DNA of 64,000 bases from Catenibacterium mitsuokai (GCF_025148785.1 NZ_CP102271.1:338001-402000), one strand, 5' to 3'; shown: positions 38,187-49,072, numbered from the stretch's first letter. The notes: generated by a model not told the origin, from the sequence alone. Made by a program: numbers and translations.

Positions 38187-40157
38187 ATGTCTTACAAACT
38201 TGTATCAAAATTTAAACCAATGGGAGATCAGCCAGAAGCCATTAAAGAACTTGTGAAAGGAATTCATGAAGGTAAAAAGACACAGGTCTTATTAGGTGGT
38301 ACAGGGACTGGTAAGACATTTACCTTTGCGAATGTGATTGCACAGGTGAATAAACCGACTCTTGTACTATCACACAATAAAACATTAGCTGGACAGCTAT
38401 ATAGCGAATTAAAGGAATTCTTTCCAGAAAACCGTGTCGAATACTTTATTTCAAACTTCGATTTCTATCAGCCAGAAGCCTATATTCCTAAGAGTGATAC
38501 ATATATTGATAAAGAATCACAAACAAATGAAGAAATAGAGATGCTGAGAGCGGCTGCTATGAATTCTTTATTAGAAAGAAAAGATACGATTGTTGTTGCA
38601 TCTGTGGCCGCTATTTATGGTTTAGGTAATCCACAGAGTTATCAAGAAATGATTTTCTCTTTACGTGTGGGTCAGGAAATTGATCGACGTGAGTTACTCA
38701 CATTCTTAGTAGATAGACAATATACTAGAAATGATATGGACCAGGTCAAAGGTACTTTTAGAGTACGTGGTGATGTTATTGAAATAGTACCAGGTCATAC
38801 TGAATCTTATATTATACGTATTGAATTATTTGGTGATGAAGTCGATCGTATTACAGAAGTTGATCCTTTGACGGGTCATGTTCAGGCCTCTTATAATACA
38901 TATACGATTTATCCAGCTGAAGAATATATTACCAGCAGAGAAAAGATGCTTCATGCCTGTGATACGATCGAAGAAGAATTAAAAGACCGACTACAGTATT
39001 ACCAGGATGTCGCAAAACCACTTGAATATGAAAGAATCGATAACCGTACAAGACATGATATTGAAATGTTGAGAGAAGTAGGTATCTGTCCAGGTATTGA
39101 AAACTATTCACGTCATATTGATGGAAGAAAGCCAGGAGAAAGACCTTATTGTTTAATAGATTATTTCCCGGATGATTTCTTGCTTATTGTCGATGAATCT
39201 CATGTTATGCTTCCGCAGATCAGAGGTATGTTTAATGGAGATAGAAGTCGTAAAGAAACATTAGTGGAATATGGTTTCCGTTTACCAAGTGCATTGGACA
39301 ATAGACCACTTCGTTTTGAAGAGTTTGAAAAACTCATTCCCCAGGCAATATTTGTATCTGCTACACCAGGTGATTATGAGTTAGAAGGTGTACATGGTGA
39401 ATATGTTGAACAGATTATTCGTCCGACAGGATTATTAGATCCTATTATTGAAGTACGTCCAATTGAAGATCAGATTGATGATATTATTAGTGAAATACAG
39501 TTACGTATAGAAAGAAATGAACGTGTACTTATTACGACTCTTACAAAGAGAATGGCTGAGGATTTAACTGATTATCTCAAGGAATTTGGTTTAAAGGTCG
39601 CTTATCTTCATTCAGAAACAAAAACATTAGAACGTACAGAAATATTAAGAGATTTACGTTTGGGTAAATATGATGTTTTGATTGGTATCAACTTATTAAG
39701 AGAAGGTTTAGACCTTCCAGAAGTCTCTCTTGTATGTATCTTAGATGCAGATAAGGAAGGTTTCTTAAGAAGTGAACGTTCGTTGATCCAGACAATTGGT
39801 CGTGCGGCAAGAAATGCGGATGGGCATGTTATTATGTATGCAGATCGTATCACTGATTCTATGCAGCATGCCATTGATGAAACAAGTCGTCGTAGAGAAA
39901 TACAGGAAGCTTATAATAAGGCTCATGGTATTACTCCAACCACAATTAAGAAAGAAATTAGAGAAGCTATCCATGGTCAGGAAGTCATTGATGAAGCACA
40001 GAAGCTTGTCAAGAAAGGTCGTAAAGCACCTAAGAAGGATAAGAAGGTTCTTCTTGAGGAATTAGAAAGACAGATGAAAGAAGCAGCGAAGGTGCTTGAC
40101 TTTGAACGTGCTATGGAACTTCGAGATATGATAGAGGAGATTAAAGATGGAAAGTAA
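38187..40157 (+). CDS. uvrB: Excinuclease ABC subunit B
   Basis: Damage-verifying helicase-like subunit of nucleotide excision repair. 656 residues: Walker [11 protein letters not shown], the beta-hairpin region with [21 protein letters not shown], helicase motif [23 protein letters not shown] and a C-terminal UVR motif ([20 protein letters not shown]) that contacts UvrC. It overlaps cca by 11 bases, and uvrA follows cca. Cca is thus wedged into the uvrBA pair. Confidence 0.97.
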   Translation: MSYKLVSKFKPMGDQPEAIKELVKGIHEGKKTQVLLGGTGTGKTFTFANVIAQVNKPTLVLSHNKTLAGQLYSELKEFFPENRVEYFISNFDFYQPEAYIPKSDTYIDKESQTNEEIEMLRAAAMNSLLERKDTIVVASVAAIYGLGNPQSYQEMIFSLRVGQEIDRRELLTFLVDRQYTRNDMDQVKGTFRVRGDVIEIVPGHTESYIIRIELFGDEVDRITEVDPLTGHVQASYNTYTIYPAEEYITSREKMLHACDTIEEELKDRLQYYQDVAKPLEYERIDNRTRHDIEMLREVGICPGIENYSRHIDGRKPGERPYCLIDYFPDDFLLIVDESHVMLPQIRGMFNGDRSRKETLVEYGFRLPSALDNRPLRFEEFEKLIPQAIFVSATPGDYELEGVHGEYVEQIIRPTGLLDPIIEVRPIEDQIDDIISEIQLRIERNERVLITTLTKRMAEDLTDYLKEFGLKVAYLHSETKTLERTEILRDLRLGKYDVLIGINLLREGLDLPEVSLVCILDADKEGFLRSERSLIQTIGRAARNADGHVIMYADRITDSMQHAIDETSRRREIQEAYNKAHGITPTTIKKEIREAIHGQEVIDEAQKLVKKGRKAPKKDKKVLLEELERQMKEAAKVLDFERAMELRDMIEEIKDGK

Positions 40158-41529
40158 ATTTAGTCTCACACCTCTCGCATTAGATGTCTTTGAGGCAATT
40201 AAACAGGCAGGAGGACATGTATATCTAGTAGGAGGATGTGTACGAGATTTTCTTTTAAAAAGAAAATCTAAAGATATTGATGTAGAAGTACATCATCTCT
40301 CTTTTGCGGCTTTAAAGGAAGTATTGTCACCTTTTGGAACAGTACAGGTCATGGGTGCTGCATTTGCGGTGGTTCATTTGTCTACTCTTGAAGGCTATGA
40401 ATTCGCCTTACCAAGAATAGAAGAAAAAACAGGACTCAAGCATCAGGACTTTAATGTGATTGTGGATCCTGATCTTCCTTTAGAAAAAGCTTGTGCAAGA
40501 AGAGATTTTACGATTAATAGTATGTTATATGATATAGAAACAGGAACAGTCATTGATTTCTATTCAGGCCAGAAGGATTTAAAGAATGGTATTCTTCGTG
40601 CAACAAATGGGAATCATTTCTCAGAAGATCCATTACGTGTACTAAGAGGCGCGTCCTTCATGTCACGTTATGGCTTTAAGATGGATCCAGATACAAAAAA
40701 TCTATGTCAATCTATCGTAGAAGAAGGGGGATTAGATACGCTCAGCACAGAACGTATTTATACAGAATACTGTAAGATATTGATGGGATTATATCCTTCA
40801 CAGGGACTCAATTTCTTAAGAGATATTCATGGCCTTCCGTTCTACTTACAGGACTTAGATACAACTCATCAAAGAACAGACTATCATCCAGAAGGCAGTG
40901 TCTGGAATCATACTATGCTGGTAACTGATTTAGCAGCATTATGTAAACATCATACAAGTGAACCGTTATGGTTTATGTGGAGTGCTTTATTACATGATAT
41001 AGGTAAACCACTTGTAACAACACCAGAAGGACATGCTTATGGTCATGCAGAAGAAGGTGCCGCCCTCTTTGATGAAAAGGTGGATCTGATTCTCTCTCAT
41101 AAACAGAAAAGATATATTTATACCATGATTCAATATCATATGGTATTACCTACATTTTCTCGTAATCATGCAAGAAAGATTAAATTCTTACGCTTCTTAA
41201 AAGCCATTGATCAGAAAGCACCTTTAAAGGATCTTCTCTATCTTGCAAGATGTGATAAGTTAGGTAGAGGTATGGTTACAAGTGCTTCTATCAATGAATT
41301 GAATGCTTATGTAGAAGAAATGATCTCTATGTGTGGTGATCATGCACCTGTTCCTATTGTGACAGGTAAAGATTTAATAAATGAAGGATTTGAGAATCAT
41401 CAGGATTATTCTAAAATCCTTTCTCTAGCCTATGATTACCAATTACAGGGTTTAAATAAAGAAGTGATTATAAGGAGGTTGAAGAATGAAACAGGATGTC
41501 ATTGCAGTGAGGGGTGCACGTGTCAATAA
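40147..41529 (+). CDS. cca: CCA tRNA nucleotidyltransferase with HD domain
   Basis: Adds or repairs the 3' CCA of tRNA. 460 residues of the class II poly(A) polymerase family: [16 protein letters not shown], the catalytic [21 protein letters not shown] and [10 protein letters not shown]. The HD domain carries ALLHDIGKP and GHAEEGA. Its start overlaps uvrB by 11 bases and its last 44 bases overlap the start of uvrA in another frame. All six tRNA genes visible in the window encode CCA, so here the enzyme is mostly needed for repair. Confidence 0.92.
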   Translation: MESKFSLTPLALDVFEAIKQAGGHVYLVGGCVRDFLLKRKSKDIDVEVHHLSFAALKEVLSPFGTVQVMGAAFAVVHLSTLEGYEFALPRIEEKTGLKHQDFNVIVDPDLPLEKACARRDFTINSMLYDIETGTVIDFYSGQKDLKNGILRATNGNHFSEDPLRVLRGASFMSRYGFKMDPDTKNLCQSIVEEGGLDTLSTERIYTEYCKILMGLYPSQGLNFLRDIHGLPFYLQDLDTTHQRTDYHPEGSVWNHTMLVTDLAALCKHHTSEPLWFMWSALLHDIGKPLVTTPEGHAYGHAEEGAALFDEKVDLILSHKQKRYIYTMIQYHMVLPTFSRNHARKIKFLRFLKAIDQKAPLKDLLYLARCDKLGRGMVTSASINELNAYVEEMISMCGDHAPVPIVTGKDLINEGFENHQDYSKILSLAYDYQLQGLNKEVIIRRLKNETGCHCSEGCTCQ

Positions 41530-44308
41530 CCTCAAAAATGTGAATATAGATATTCCTAAAAATAAACTTGTGATTATGACAGGTTTATCAGGAAGTGGGA
41601 AGACATCTCTTGCGTTTGATACAATCTATGCAGAAGGTCAGAGACGTTATGTAGAGTCATTGAATTCTTATGCAAGACAGTTCTTAGGTGGAATGGAAAA
41701 ACCTGATGTAGATTCAATAGAAGGGTTATCACCCGCTATTGCGATTGATCAGAAAACAACATCGAATAATCCCCGTTCTACTGTTGGTACAGTAACAGAA
41801 ATTTATGATTATTTACGTTTATTATATGCTCGTGTAGGACATGCTTATTGTCCTCATCATGGGATTAAGATAGAAGCCCAGACTTTAAAACAGATGGGTG
41901 ATATTGTGGATACATATGATGATGGAGATAAGCTTCAGATTCTTGCACGTATGGCTATGAATCAAAAGGGAACACATAAAGATCTCTTTGATAAATTAAG
42001 AAAAGAAGGCTATGTCAGAGTCAAGGTAGATGGAAATATGTATACTCTTGATGAAGACATTACTCTAGAAAAAAATAAAAAGCATACCATCGATGTCATT
42101 GTCGATCGTATTAAGAAAAAAGAAGGCTATCGTACACGTCTCATTGAATCCTTAGAAACAGCTTTAAAACTAACCGATGGTGAAGCTATTGTAGAGAATT
42201 TGACTCAGGGTACAGAAAAGCTTTTCTCTTCTAACTATGCTTGTCCTATTTGTGGCTTCTCTGTTCCTAAGCTAGAACCACGTTTGTTCTCTTTTAATAA
42301 CCCATTAGGTGCTTGTCCTGATTGTAAAGGTTTAGGTATTAAAGAAGAAGTGGATCTAGACTTATTAGTACCTGACTGGAACTTGAGTATTAATGAGGGT
42401 GGTATACGTTATTTCAAAACAGCAGTAGGGACTGATCGTATTGAATGGCAGCGTTTCTTAAAACTATGTGAGTATTATCATATTGATTTAGATAAGCCTT
42501 TAAAGGATTTTGATGAAGAAGAAAGAGATATTATCTTTACTGGTTCTCATGAACCTATTACTTATACAATTGTCTCTTCTTCGGGTAATGTTTCTCGTAC
42601 AACAAACTATATTGAAGGTGTCGTTACACTTATTCAAAGACGTTATGAAGAAACATCTTCTAAATGGTCTAAAGAATGGTATGCGTCATTTATGGCTGAA
42701 CATACCTGTCCTACATGTCATGGTGCAAGATTGAATGAAATGGTTTTAAGTGTACAAGTTGGTGGGTTGAATATTATTGAATTCACTAATCTTTCTATTG
42801 AGAAAGCTTTAGAATTTGTGGAAAATCTTAAACTATCAGAAATGGAAGAAAAGATTGCCCATTTAATCTTAAAAGAAATTCATGACAGACTTACATTCTT
42901 GAATGAAGTAGGATTAGGCTATTTAACACTTTCTAGACGTGCAGGAGGCCTGTCTGGTGGTGAAGCTCAGCGTATTCGTCTAGCAACTCAAATTGGTTCA
43001 CGCTTAACAGGTGTTCTTTATGTATTAGATGAACCTTCTATTGGACTTCATCAAAGAGACAATGAGAAACTCATTCATACACTACAGGAAATGCGTGATC
43101 TAGGAAATAGTGTGCTTGTCGTAGAACATGATGAAGATACAATGCGTGCTTCTGATTATATTGTGGATATTGGTCCTGGTGCAGGTATTCATGGTGGACA
43201 GGTGATTGCCTATGGTACACCTGAAGAAGTAGCGGCCAATGAAAATTCTATTACTGGTGATTATTTATCGGGCAGAAAGAAGATTGATGTACCAAAAACA
43301 AGACATAAAGGAAATGGTCTTTATCTAGAAGTACGTGGTGCTAAGGAACATAACCTGAAGAATATTAATGTGAAATTTCCGCTTGGTAAGTTTATTGCGG
43401 TAACAGGTGTATCTGGTTCAGGTAAATCTACATTAGTGAATGATATTTTATGTAAAGCACTACGTGCTAAGGTTTATCGTTCACGTGAATTACCAGGTAA
43501 ACATAAAGAAATACGTGGTATAGAGAATATTGATAAAGTTATTGAAGTATCACAGGAACCAATTGGTCGTACACCACGTTCTAATCCTGTGACTTATACA
43601 GGTGTCTTTGATGATATTCGTGATTTATTTGCGAAAACACCAGAAGCTAAAATACGTGGATATGATAAAGGACGTTTCTCATTTAATGTGAAGGGTGGAC
43701 GTTGTGAAGCATGTCAAGGAGATGGTGTAAAACGTATCTCTATGAACTTCCTTCCAGATGTTTATGTACCTTGTGAAGAATGTCATGGACATCGTTATAA
43801 TGAAGAAACATTACAGGTGACTTATAAGGATAAGAACATCTATGATGTATTAGAAATGACTGTAGAAGAATCACTTACTTTCTTTGAAAATCTTCCTCGT
43901 ATTTATACTAAACTTAAAGCACTTTATGATGTGGGTCTTGGTTATATTAAACTTGGCCAAAGTGCGACAACACTTTCTGGTGGTGAAGCACAAAGAGTGA
44001 AGCTTGCATCTGAGTTACAAAAACGTTCAACAGGTAAAACACTCTATATTCTTGATGAACCAACAACAGGGTTACATAGTGATGATGTGAATAGATTGAT
44101 TGGTGTATTACAGAAGATTGTGGATAATGGTGATACAGTCTTAGTTATTGAACATAATTTAGATGTGATTAAGGTTGCAGATCACATCATCGATTTAGGA
44201 TTGGAAGGCGGCGACAATGGTGGTACAATAGTCGTGGAAGGCACCCCTGAAAAGGTGGCAAAGTGTGAAAAGAGCCATACAGGACGCTTTCTTAAGAACC
44301 TATTGTAA
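41486..44308 (+). CDS. uvrA: Excinuclease ABC subunit A
   Basis: DNA-damage sensor ATPase of nucleotide excision repair. 940 residues with two ABC modules: [12 protein letters not shown] and [12 protein letters not shown] as Walker A, LSGGEAQR twice as signature, and zinc modules CPICG...CPDCKG and CEACQGDG...CEECHGH. Start at ATG 41486 with AAGGAGG seven bases ahead, inside the end of cca (44-base overlap), so it is translationally coupled. hprK starts 11 bases after its stop. Confidence 0.97.
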   Translation: MKQDVIAVRGARVNNLKNVNIDIPKNKLVIMTGLSGSGKTSLAFDTIYAEGQRRYVESLNSYARQFLGGMEKPDVDSIEGLSPAIAIDQKTTSNNPRSTVGTVTEIYDYLRLLYARVGHAYCPHHGIKIEAQTLKQMGDIVDTYDDGDKLQILARMAMNQKGTHKDLFDKLRKEGYVRVKVDGNMYTLDEDITLEKNKKHTIDVIVDRIKKKEGYRTRLIESLETALKLTDGEAIVENLTQGTEKLFSSNYACPICGFSVPKLEPRLFSFNNPLGACPDCKGLGIKEEVDLDLLVPDWNLSINEGGIRYFKTAVGTDRIEWQRFLKLCEYYHIDLDKPLKDFDEEERDIIFTGSHEPITYTIVSSSGNVSRTTNYIEGVVTLIQRRYEETSSKWSKEWYASFMAEHTCPTCHGARLNEMVLSVQVGGLNIIEFTNLSIEKALEFVENLKLSEMEEKIAHLILKEIHDRLTFLNEVGLGYLTLSRRAGGLSGGEAQRIRLATQIGSRLTGVLYVLDEPSIGLHQRDNEKLIHTLQEMRDLGNSVLVVEHDEDTMRASDYIVDIGPGAGIHGGQVIAYGTPEEVAANENSITGDYLSGRKKIDVPKTRHKGNGLYLEVRGAKEHNLKNINVKFPLGKFIAVTGVSGSGKSTLVNDILCKALRAKVYRSRELPGKHKEIRGIENIDKVIEVSQEPIGRTPRSNPVTYTGVFDDIRDLFAKTPEAKIRGYDKGRFSFNVKGGRCEACQGDGVKRISMNFLPDVYVPCEECHGHRYNEETLQVTYKDKNIYDVLEMTVEESLTFFENLPRIYTKLKALYDVGLGYIKLGQSATTLSGGEAQRVKLASELQKRSTGKTLYILDEPTTGLHSDDVNRLIGVLQKIVDNGDTVLVIEHNLDVIKVADHIIDLGLEGGDNGGTIVVEGTPEKVAKCEKSHTGRFLKNLL

Positions 44309-44319
44309 GGAGGTATTTT

Positions 44320-45255
44320 ATGGGAAAGTCCGTAAAACTAAAAGACTTGATGAATAATCCAGCCTATAAACGTGTATCTGGAGATGAAGAATCTTTAGAA
44401 AGAGAAGTATTTGTCGCAGAAATCAATCGTCCTGGATTTGAGCTTGCAGGTTTCTTTAAACATAGTGATTTTAGAAGAATTATTCTATTAGGTGATAAAG
44501 AAAATATATTTATTAGAGAAATGACAAAAGAGAGTCAGCTAGCATGCTTCTCTAAACTTGTGAATGACGAAACACCTTGTATTATTATTGCGAAGGGATA
44601 TGAAGCACCAGAGATTCTAAAAAATATTGCATGTAAGAGAAACTTCCCAATCTTTGAAACAGAAATGGCAACAGGAAGAGTATCTATTAACTTAATGGGT
44701 AAGTTAGACGAACTCTTAGCACCAGAAACACAGATTCATGGTGTATTCTTAAATATTTATGGTAAAGGTGTCATTATCAAAGGGGATAGTGGTATTGGTA
44801 AATCCGAAATCGCCCTTGAACTTATTAAGAGAGGACATCAGCTGATTGCGGATGATGCCGTAGAACTTTACCATATTGGTCAGTCTATTATTGGGAAAGC
44901 ACCGACTGTCTTAAAGAACTTACTAGAAATCCGTGGTATTGGTGTTATTGATGCCTCTAAGATGTTTGGGGCTGCCAGTGTTCTTCCAAAAGAAAAGGTA
45001 GACCTTATTATTCAGTTAGAAAGATGGTTACCATCTCGTGAATATAGACGTATTGGAGTAGAAGAAGATGATGTAACTGAAGATATTCTTTCAGTTCCTA
45101 TTCCTAAGATCGTTGTACCAGTGACTGGCGGACGTTCTATGTCAGTTATTATTGAAGCAGCTGTTATGAATATGCAGCTTAAGGATTCTGGATTTGATTC
45201 AAGTAAAGAATTCGTGAATAGAATCCTTGAAAACATTAAAAGTAAGCAGGTGTAA
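44320..45255 (+). CDS. hprK: HPr kinase/phosphorylase
   Basis: Bifunctional enzyme phosphorylating and dephosphorylating Ser46 of HPr, the central switch of carbon catabolite control in Firmicutes. 311 residues. Conserved His140 lies in QIHGVFL, the P-loop GDSGIGKS is at 155-162, followed by IADDAVEL and the signature LLEIRGIGVIDASKMFG (201-217). Placed before lgt as in B. subtilis. Fits with the PTS gene and the cre-like site at 8618. Confidence 0.96.
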   Translation: MGKSVKLKDLMNNPAYKRVSGDEESLEREVFVAEINRPGFELAGFFKHSDFRRIILLGDKENIFIREMTKESQLACFSKLVNDETPCIIIAKGYEAPEILKNIACKRNFPIFETEMATGRVSINLMGKLDELLAPETQIHGVFLNIYGKGVIIKGDSGIGKSEIALELIKRGHQLIADDAVELYHIGQSIIGKAPTVLKNLLEIRGIGVIDASKMFGAASVLPKEKVDLIIQLERWLPSREYRRIGVEEDDVTEDILSVPIPKIVVPVTGGRSMSVIIEAAVMNMQLKDSGFDSSKEFVNRILENIKSKQV

Positions 45256-45258
45256 GTT

Positions 45259-46053
45259 ATGCAATTCTTTCCAGAATATAATATATTTCTTAAAATCGGT
45301 GGTCTGCAGATTCATATGTATGCAGTATGTATCATTATTGGTGCATTTATTGCCTATCTGCTAGGTCAGTATAATTTTAAGAAATTAGGCTATAGTTCTG
45401 AAATTTTATCCGATTACTTCTTTGGAGTACTCATGACAGGGATCATTGGTGCCCGTATCTGGTATGTCATCTTCATGTGGAAAGAACTCTATGCATCTCA
45501 TCCTGAAGAAATTATTGCGATATGGCATGGTGGACTTGCGATACAGGGTGGAATCATAGCTGCGCTCATTTATAGCTATTACTTTTTTAAAAAGAAGGAT
45601 ATCCCTTTCTTTGTGGCAGGAGATGCAATTATGCCAGGTGTATTGATTGCGCAGGCTTGTGGTCGCTGGGGAAACTTCTTTAATCATGAAGCATTTGGTT
45701 CAGCGGTTTCATTAAACTTCCTCAAGTTATTACATCTTCCTCAATTTATCATCAACAATATGTATATTGAGGGGGCGTATCATCATCCTACATTCCTTTA
45801 TGAATCAGTAGGGAACTTGATTGTTTTTCTTGTGATTATTCTTGTAGTTAAGAAGAAAGCACAATGTACAGGTGAACAGTTCTTCTCTTATTTTATCGGT
45901 TATGGTATTGTGAGATTCTTTGTGGAAGGATTACGTACAGACTCACTTATGTTAGGTCCTATCCGTATGGCCCAACTCACATCTATAGTATTTATTATTG
46001 CGGGTGTGGCTGGTATATATTACTTAAGAAACTATCAAAAGCGAAAGAATTAA
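45259..46053 (+). CDS. lgt: Prolipoprotein diacylglyceryl transferase
   Basis: Membrane enzyme that transfers diacylglycerol from phosphatidylglycerol to the lipobox Cys of prolipoproteins. 264 residues with about seven hydrophobic segments. Landmarks are IGARIWYV, WHGGLAIQGG and the signature GRWGNFFNHEAFG (catalytic region), then HPTFLYES and FVEGLRTDSL. AGGTG lies six bases before the ATG. Last gene of the uvrB-to-lgt cluster. Confidence 0.96.
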   Translation: MQFFPEYNIFLKIGGLQIHMYAVCIIIGAFIAYLLGQYNFKKLGYSSEILSDYFFGVLMTGIIGARIWYVIFMWKELYASHPEEIIAIWHGGLAIQGGIIAALIYSYYFFKKKDIPFFVAGDAIMPGVLIAQACGRWGNFFNHEAFGSAVSLNFLKLLHLPQFIINNMYIEGAYHHPTFLYESVGNLIVFLVIILVVKKKAQCTGEQFFSYFIGYGIVRFFVEGLRTDSLMLGPIRMAQLTSIVFIIAGVAGIYYLRNYQKRKN

Positions 46054-46068
46054 TCTTTCGCTTTTTCT
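46039..46068 (+). terminator. Intrinsic terminator after lgt
   Basis: AAGCGAAAG, loop AATTAAT containing the stop codon, CTTTCGCTT, T-rich tail. Confidence 0.85.
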
Positions 46069-46084
46069 TCACATTAAGTTAATG

Positions 46085-46100
46085 TATCATATGTATGATA
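46085..46100. promoter_or_regulatory. Inverted repeat before the ppGpp-synthetase-like gene
   Basis: TATCATA, TG, TATGATA: perfect 7-base arms, 18 bases before the start codon. GTATCATAT from it recurs at 47171-47179 just before the next gene's promoter. Confidence 0.35.
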
Positions 46101-46117
46101 AACAAGAGGTGTAAAAG

Positions 46118-47167
46118 ATGGATAAAAGAATTGAAAATCATATCATCCAACAATATTATGACAATCAAAGTCTCTATCGTTCGTTAAAACATGATATTAC
46201 AGATATTATTGATAATATCATTACAAAGAATAATATAAAGATTTCTAATTTTGCGATACGTATTAAAACAGAAGATGCATTAAGACGTAAAATCTGTTTA
46301 AAACATAAGTATAAGGATGTGAATGATATTACAGATATCGTTGCATGCCGTATTATTACATTGTTTGAATCAGATATTGATGTCATTTATAAGTTGATTA
46401 AACAGAACTTTGATATTGTGGAATACAATGATAAGAGAAAGAAGAACTATGATGACCGTATTGATTTCGGTTATAACTCTCTTCATTTATTAGTTAAATA
46501 TAATGAAGCGAGACTGAATATGATAGAGTATTCAGATTATCGTCATATTGTCTTTGAAATACAAATTAGAACTATTCTCCAGCATTCTTGGGCTGAAGTA
46601 GAACATGGTCTAGGTTATAAGTCACAATATGAAATTCCTAAGGATATTCGTAGAAGACTCACAAGACTCAGTGCGACTCTAGAAATACTAGATGAAGAAT
46701 TTGTGAATATAAGAGATGATATAGAAGAATACAATAGGGGTATTGATCATATAGAGAAGGTATTAAAGACAGACTTGAACTATAACTCTCTCATGACTTA
46801 TTACCATGATTCTCCTATTATGAGTGAATTAACACAGATCATCTGTGAACAATTCAATGTATCAATTAAAGAAGAGCCTTATATTATATCTGAATTAAGA
46901 GTTGTAAAAAGATTCCATAATCTAGGCTATATGTATGTTCATGAACTCGATGAATTCATTATAGAAAATAGAGATAACATCGTAAACTTTGCGCAGTCAA
47001 AGCTCCGTTTCTTAGAAAAGAATAAGTATTTCAACCCTTATGATATCTTTGTCTGGGTATCACTGATCATGTTGTTGAATCAAGGTGTGGATGATCCTGA
47101 AAATATCATCAGTAATGAAATGTTCAGTATTCCTAATAAGAATGAAATAGATAAAGGAATTAATTAA
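46118..47167 (+). CDS. RelA/SpoT-domain protein, probable small alarmone synthetase with C-terminal extension
   Basis: Probable (p)ppGpp synthetase. 349 residues. The N-terminal 200 residues hold a RelA_SpoT synthetase fold: AIRIKTEDALRRKI (variant G-loop), DITDIVACRIITLF, DFGYNSLHLLVKY and FEIQIRTILQHSWAEVEHGL, so the catalytic residues look intact. There is no HD hydrolase domain. The 150-residue C-terminal part is unlike the usual SAS ending and was not recognised. AGAGGTG precedes the ATG. Confidence 0.85.
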   Translation: MDKRIENHIIQQYYDNQSLYRSLKHDITDIIDNIITKNNIKISNFAIRIKTEDALRRKICLKHKYKDVNDITDIVACRIITLFESDIDVIYKLIKQNFDIVEYNDKRKKNYDDRIDFGYNSLHLLVKYNEARLNMIEYSDYRHIVFEIQIRTILQHSWAEVEHGLGYKSQYEIPKDIRRRLTRLSATLEILDEEFVNIRDDIEEYNRGIDHIEKVLKTDLNYNSLMTYYHDSPIMSELTQIICEQFNVSIKEEPYIISELRVVKRFHNLGYMYVHELDEFIIENRDNIVNFAQSKLRFLEKNKYFNPYDIFVWVSLIMLLNQGVDDPENIISNEMFSIPNKNEIDKGIN

Positions 47168-47180
47168 TATGTATCATATT

Positions 47181-47211
47181 TTGACACATTTATGATTGAT
47201 TCATGTATAAT
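47181..47211 (+). promoter_or_regulatory. Promoter for the SDR gene
   Basis: TTGACA, long 19-base spacer ending TG, TATAAT. An ATG at 47203 overlaps it, so the start is at 47254. Confidence 0.55.
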
Positions 47212-47253
47212 TACATTAACGCTTTTAAATTAAAAAGAAAGAAGGTAAATAAT

Positions 47254-48054
47254 ATGGGATTTTTAGAAGGTAAGACTGTCATTGTGACTGGTGGTGGACG
47301 TGCTGTACTTGAAGATGGTACATGTGGTTCAATTGGTTATGGTATCGTAACAGCATTTGCGAAAGAAGGGGCAAATATTGTCATTACTGGACGTAACCTA
47401 AAGAAACTAGAAGATGCAAAAGAAGAAATTGAAAGACTTTATAATGTAGAAGTTCTTCCAGTACAGGCTGATGTGAATGCAGGTGCTGATAATGAAGCAG
47501 TAGTAAAAGCAGTTGTTGAAAAGGCAATTGAAAAGTTCGGTCATATTGATGCATTAGTCAATAATGCACAGGCAAGTGCATCTGGTGTATCTCTTGCAGA
47601 ACATACTACAGAACAGTTTGATTTAGCTATGTATTCAGGATTATATGCAGCATTCTATTATATGAAAGCATGTTATCCATACTTAAAAGAAACAAAAGGT
47701 TCAGTCATCAACTTTGCATCGGGTGCTGGATTATTTGGAAACAAAGGTCAGTGCTCTTATGCTGCTGCAAAAGAAGGTATCCGTGGTTTAACACGTGTTG
47801 CTGCGACTGAATGGGCTGCAGATGGTATCAACGTAAACGTTGTATGCCCACTTGCTTGGACTGCTCAGCTTGAAAAGTTTGAAAAAGCTTATCCAGAAGC
47901 ATTCAAGGCCAATGTTCATACACCACCTATGGGACATTTTGGTGACAATGAAAAAGAAATCGGACGTGTTGTTGTACAATTAACTTCTCCAGACTTCAAA
48001 TATATGACTGGTGAAACAATCACTCTTGAAGGTGGATTAGGAATGAGACCATAA
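47254..48054 (+). CDS. Short-chain dehydrogenase/reductase
   Basis: NAD(P)-dependent oxidoreductase of unknown substrate. 266 residues from ATG 47254 (MGFLEGKTVIVTGGG) behind GAAGGTAAAT. VNNAQAS replaces the NNAG motif and the catalytic Ser-Tyr-Lys are in FASGAGLFG and CSYAAAKEG. The glycine motif is interrupted: TGGG and IGYGI are separated by about ten residues (RAVLEDGTCGS) that most SDRs lack. Ends with MTGETITLEGGLGMRP as usual. Confidence 0.9.
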   Translation: MGFLEGKTVIVTGGGRAVLEDGTCGSIGYGIVTAFAKEGANIVITGRNLKKLEDAKEEIERLYNVEVLPVQADVNAGADNEAVVKAVVEKAIEKFGHIDALVNNAQASASGVSLAEHTTEQFDLAMYSGLYAAFYYMKACYPYLKETKGSVINFASGAGLFGNKGQCSYAAAKEGIRGLTRVAATEWAADGINVNVVCPLAWTAQLEKFEKAYPEAFKANVHTPPMGHFGDNEKEIGRVVVQLTSPDFKYMTGETITLEGGLGMRP

Positions 48055-48079
48055 GGAAACGCAATGCGTTTCCTTTTTT
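48053..48079 (+). terminator. Intrinsic terminator after the SDR gene
   Basis: AAGGAAACGC, loop AAT, GCGTTTCCTT, T run, starting in the stop codon. Confidence 0.9.
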
Positions 48080-48094
48080 CAAAGGAGTAATGCA

Positions 48095-48802
48095 ATGATT
48101 TATTATTTTAGTGGAACAGGAAATAGCCATTATGTAGCAGAAGTACTTTCAAAGTCCCTACAGGATACTATGCAATCTATTGAATCAGCTCAAAGCATTA
48201 AACAGGATGAAATAATAGGTATTGTCACACCTGTTTATTTCTTTGGTTTACCTGATATTGTGAAGGATTTTTTAGAAAGACTCTCTGTTTCTCCTAAGTC
48301 TTATTTTTATCTTGTCGTGACTTATGGTGGTAAACCAGGGAATATAGGTAAAGAAGCGAATAGTATCATGCAGAAGAAAGGCACAGGCTTTTATGCGATG
48401 TATGGTGTGAAAATGGTGGATACGTATATTCCTATGTATGATGCATCTAAAAATGAAAAGGTAGAATCTCAAATAGATCCTCAAATAGAAGAAATCATCA
48501 CTACAATCAAGGAAAGAAGAATAGGGGACTACTTGAAAGGAACAGTACCAGTTCTTATTAATAAGGCCTGTTCGTTTCAATATAAGCAGATAAGAAAAAC
48601 AAACAACTTAACCATTGATGAATCCTGTATTCATTGTGGCTTATGTGCAAAAGAATGTCCCGAACAGGCGATAGAAATCAAAGACCATGTGACATTTAGA
48701 AAAGAACAGTGTATGATGTGTTTAAGATGTTTACATCATTGTCCTGTGAATGCAATCAGATTTAAAAATAAGGACAAAGGACAATACAGGAGGTTACTAT
48801 GA
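48095..48802 (+). CDS. EFR1-type flavodoxin-ferredoxin protein
   Basis: Electron carrier joining a flavodoxin-like domain (about 1-150: IYYFSGTGNSHYVAEVL with the FMN phosphate loop) to a ferredoxin with two 4Fe-4S clusters (CIHCGLCAKECPEQAI and CMMCLRCLHHCPVNAI). 235 residues, cytosolic. AAAGGAGTA precedes the ATG. The stop overlaps the start of the 79-residue gene by four bases, so the two are translated together. Redox partner unknown. Confidence 0.9.
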   Translation: MIYYFSGTGNSHYVAEVLSKSLQDTMQSIESAQSIKQDEIIGIVTPVYFFGLPDIVKDFLERLSVSPKSYFYLVVTYGGKPGNIGKEANSIMQKKGTGFYAMYGVKMVDTYIPMYDASKNEKVESQIDPQIEEIITTIKERRIGDYLKGTVPVLINKACSFQYKQIRKTNNLTIDESCIHCGLCAKECPEQAIEIKDHVTFRKEQCMMCLRCLHHCPVNAIRFKNKDKGQYRRLL

Positions 48803-49038
48803 TCAAAGAAGATATTCTAATCAAGAATACAACAAGAGAACAGAGAGAACAAATTGTGAATGATGCCTTAGGTATAGTAGATGGTTTATGTGATGGTTGT
48901 TCACAGGGAATCATTTCTATGTATGATGCGTATATTGATGGCTTAAAAGAACTAGATGAAATCAACAGAGAATTCAATGCCCACTATGAAGTAGATGATA
49001 AACGTGGTGGCAATAGAGGCGGCTGTTCAATGATGTAA
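48799..49038 (+). CDS. Small Cys-containing protein of unknown function
   Basis: 79 residues, soluble. Cys31 and Cys34 lie in a CDGC motif (GLCDGCSQGI), followed by MYDAYIDGLKELDEINREFNA and a Gly-rich tail ending GGCSMM. I have the impression that small proteins with the YIDGxKEL...EIN motif and a Cys-containing tail are common in gut Firmicutes, but no function is known to me. Coupled by ATGA overlap to the flavodoxin-ferredoxin, which suggests a redox or metal link. Confidence 0.65.
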   Translation: MIKEDILIKNTTREQREQIVNDALGIVDGLCDGCSQGIISMYDAYIDGLKELDEINREFNAHYEVDDKRGGNRGGCSMM

Positions 49039-49067
49039 GAAGTAAGAGTGATCTTACTTCTTTTTTT
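49037..49067 (+). terminator. Intrinsic terminator
   Basis: AAGAAGTAAGA, loop GTGA, TCTTACTTCTT, T run. Confidence 0.88.
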
Positions 49068-49072
49068 ACATG

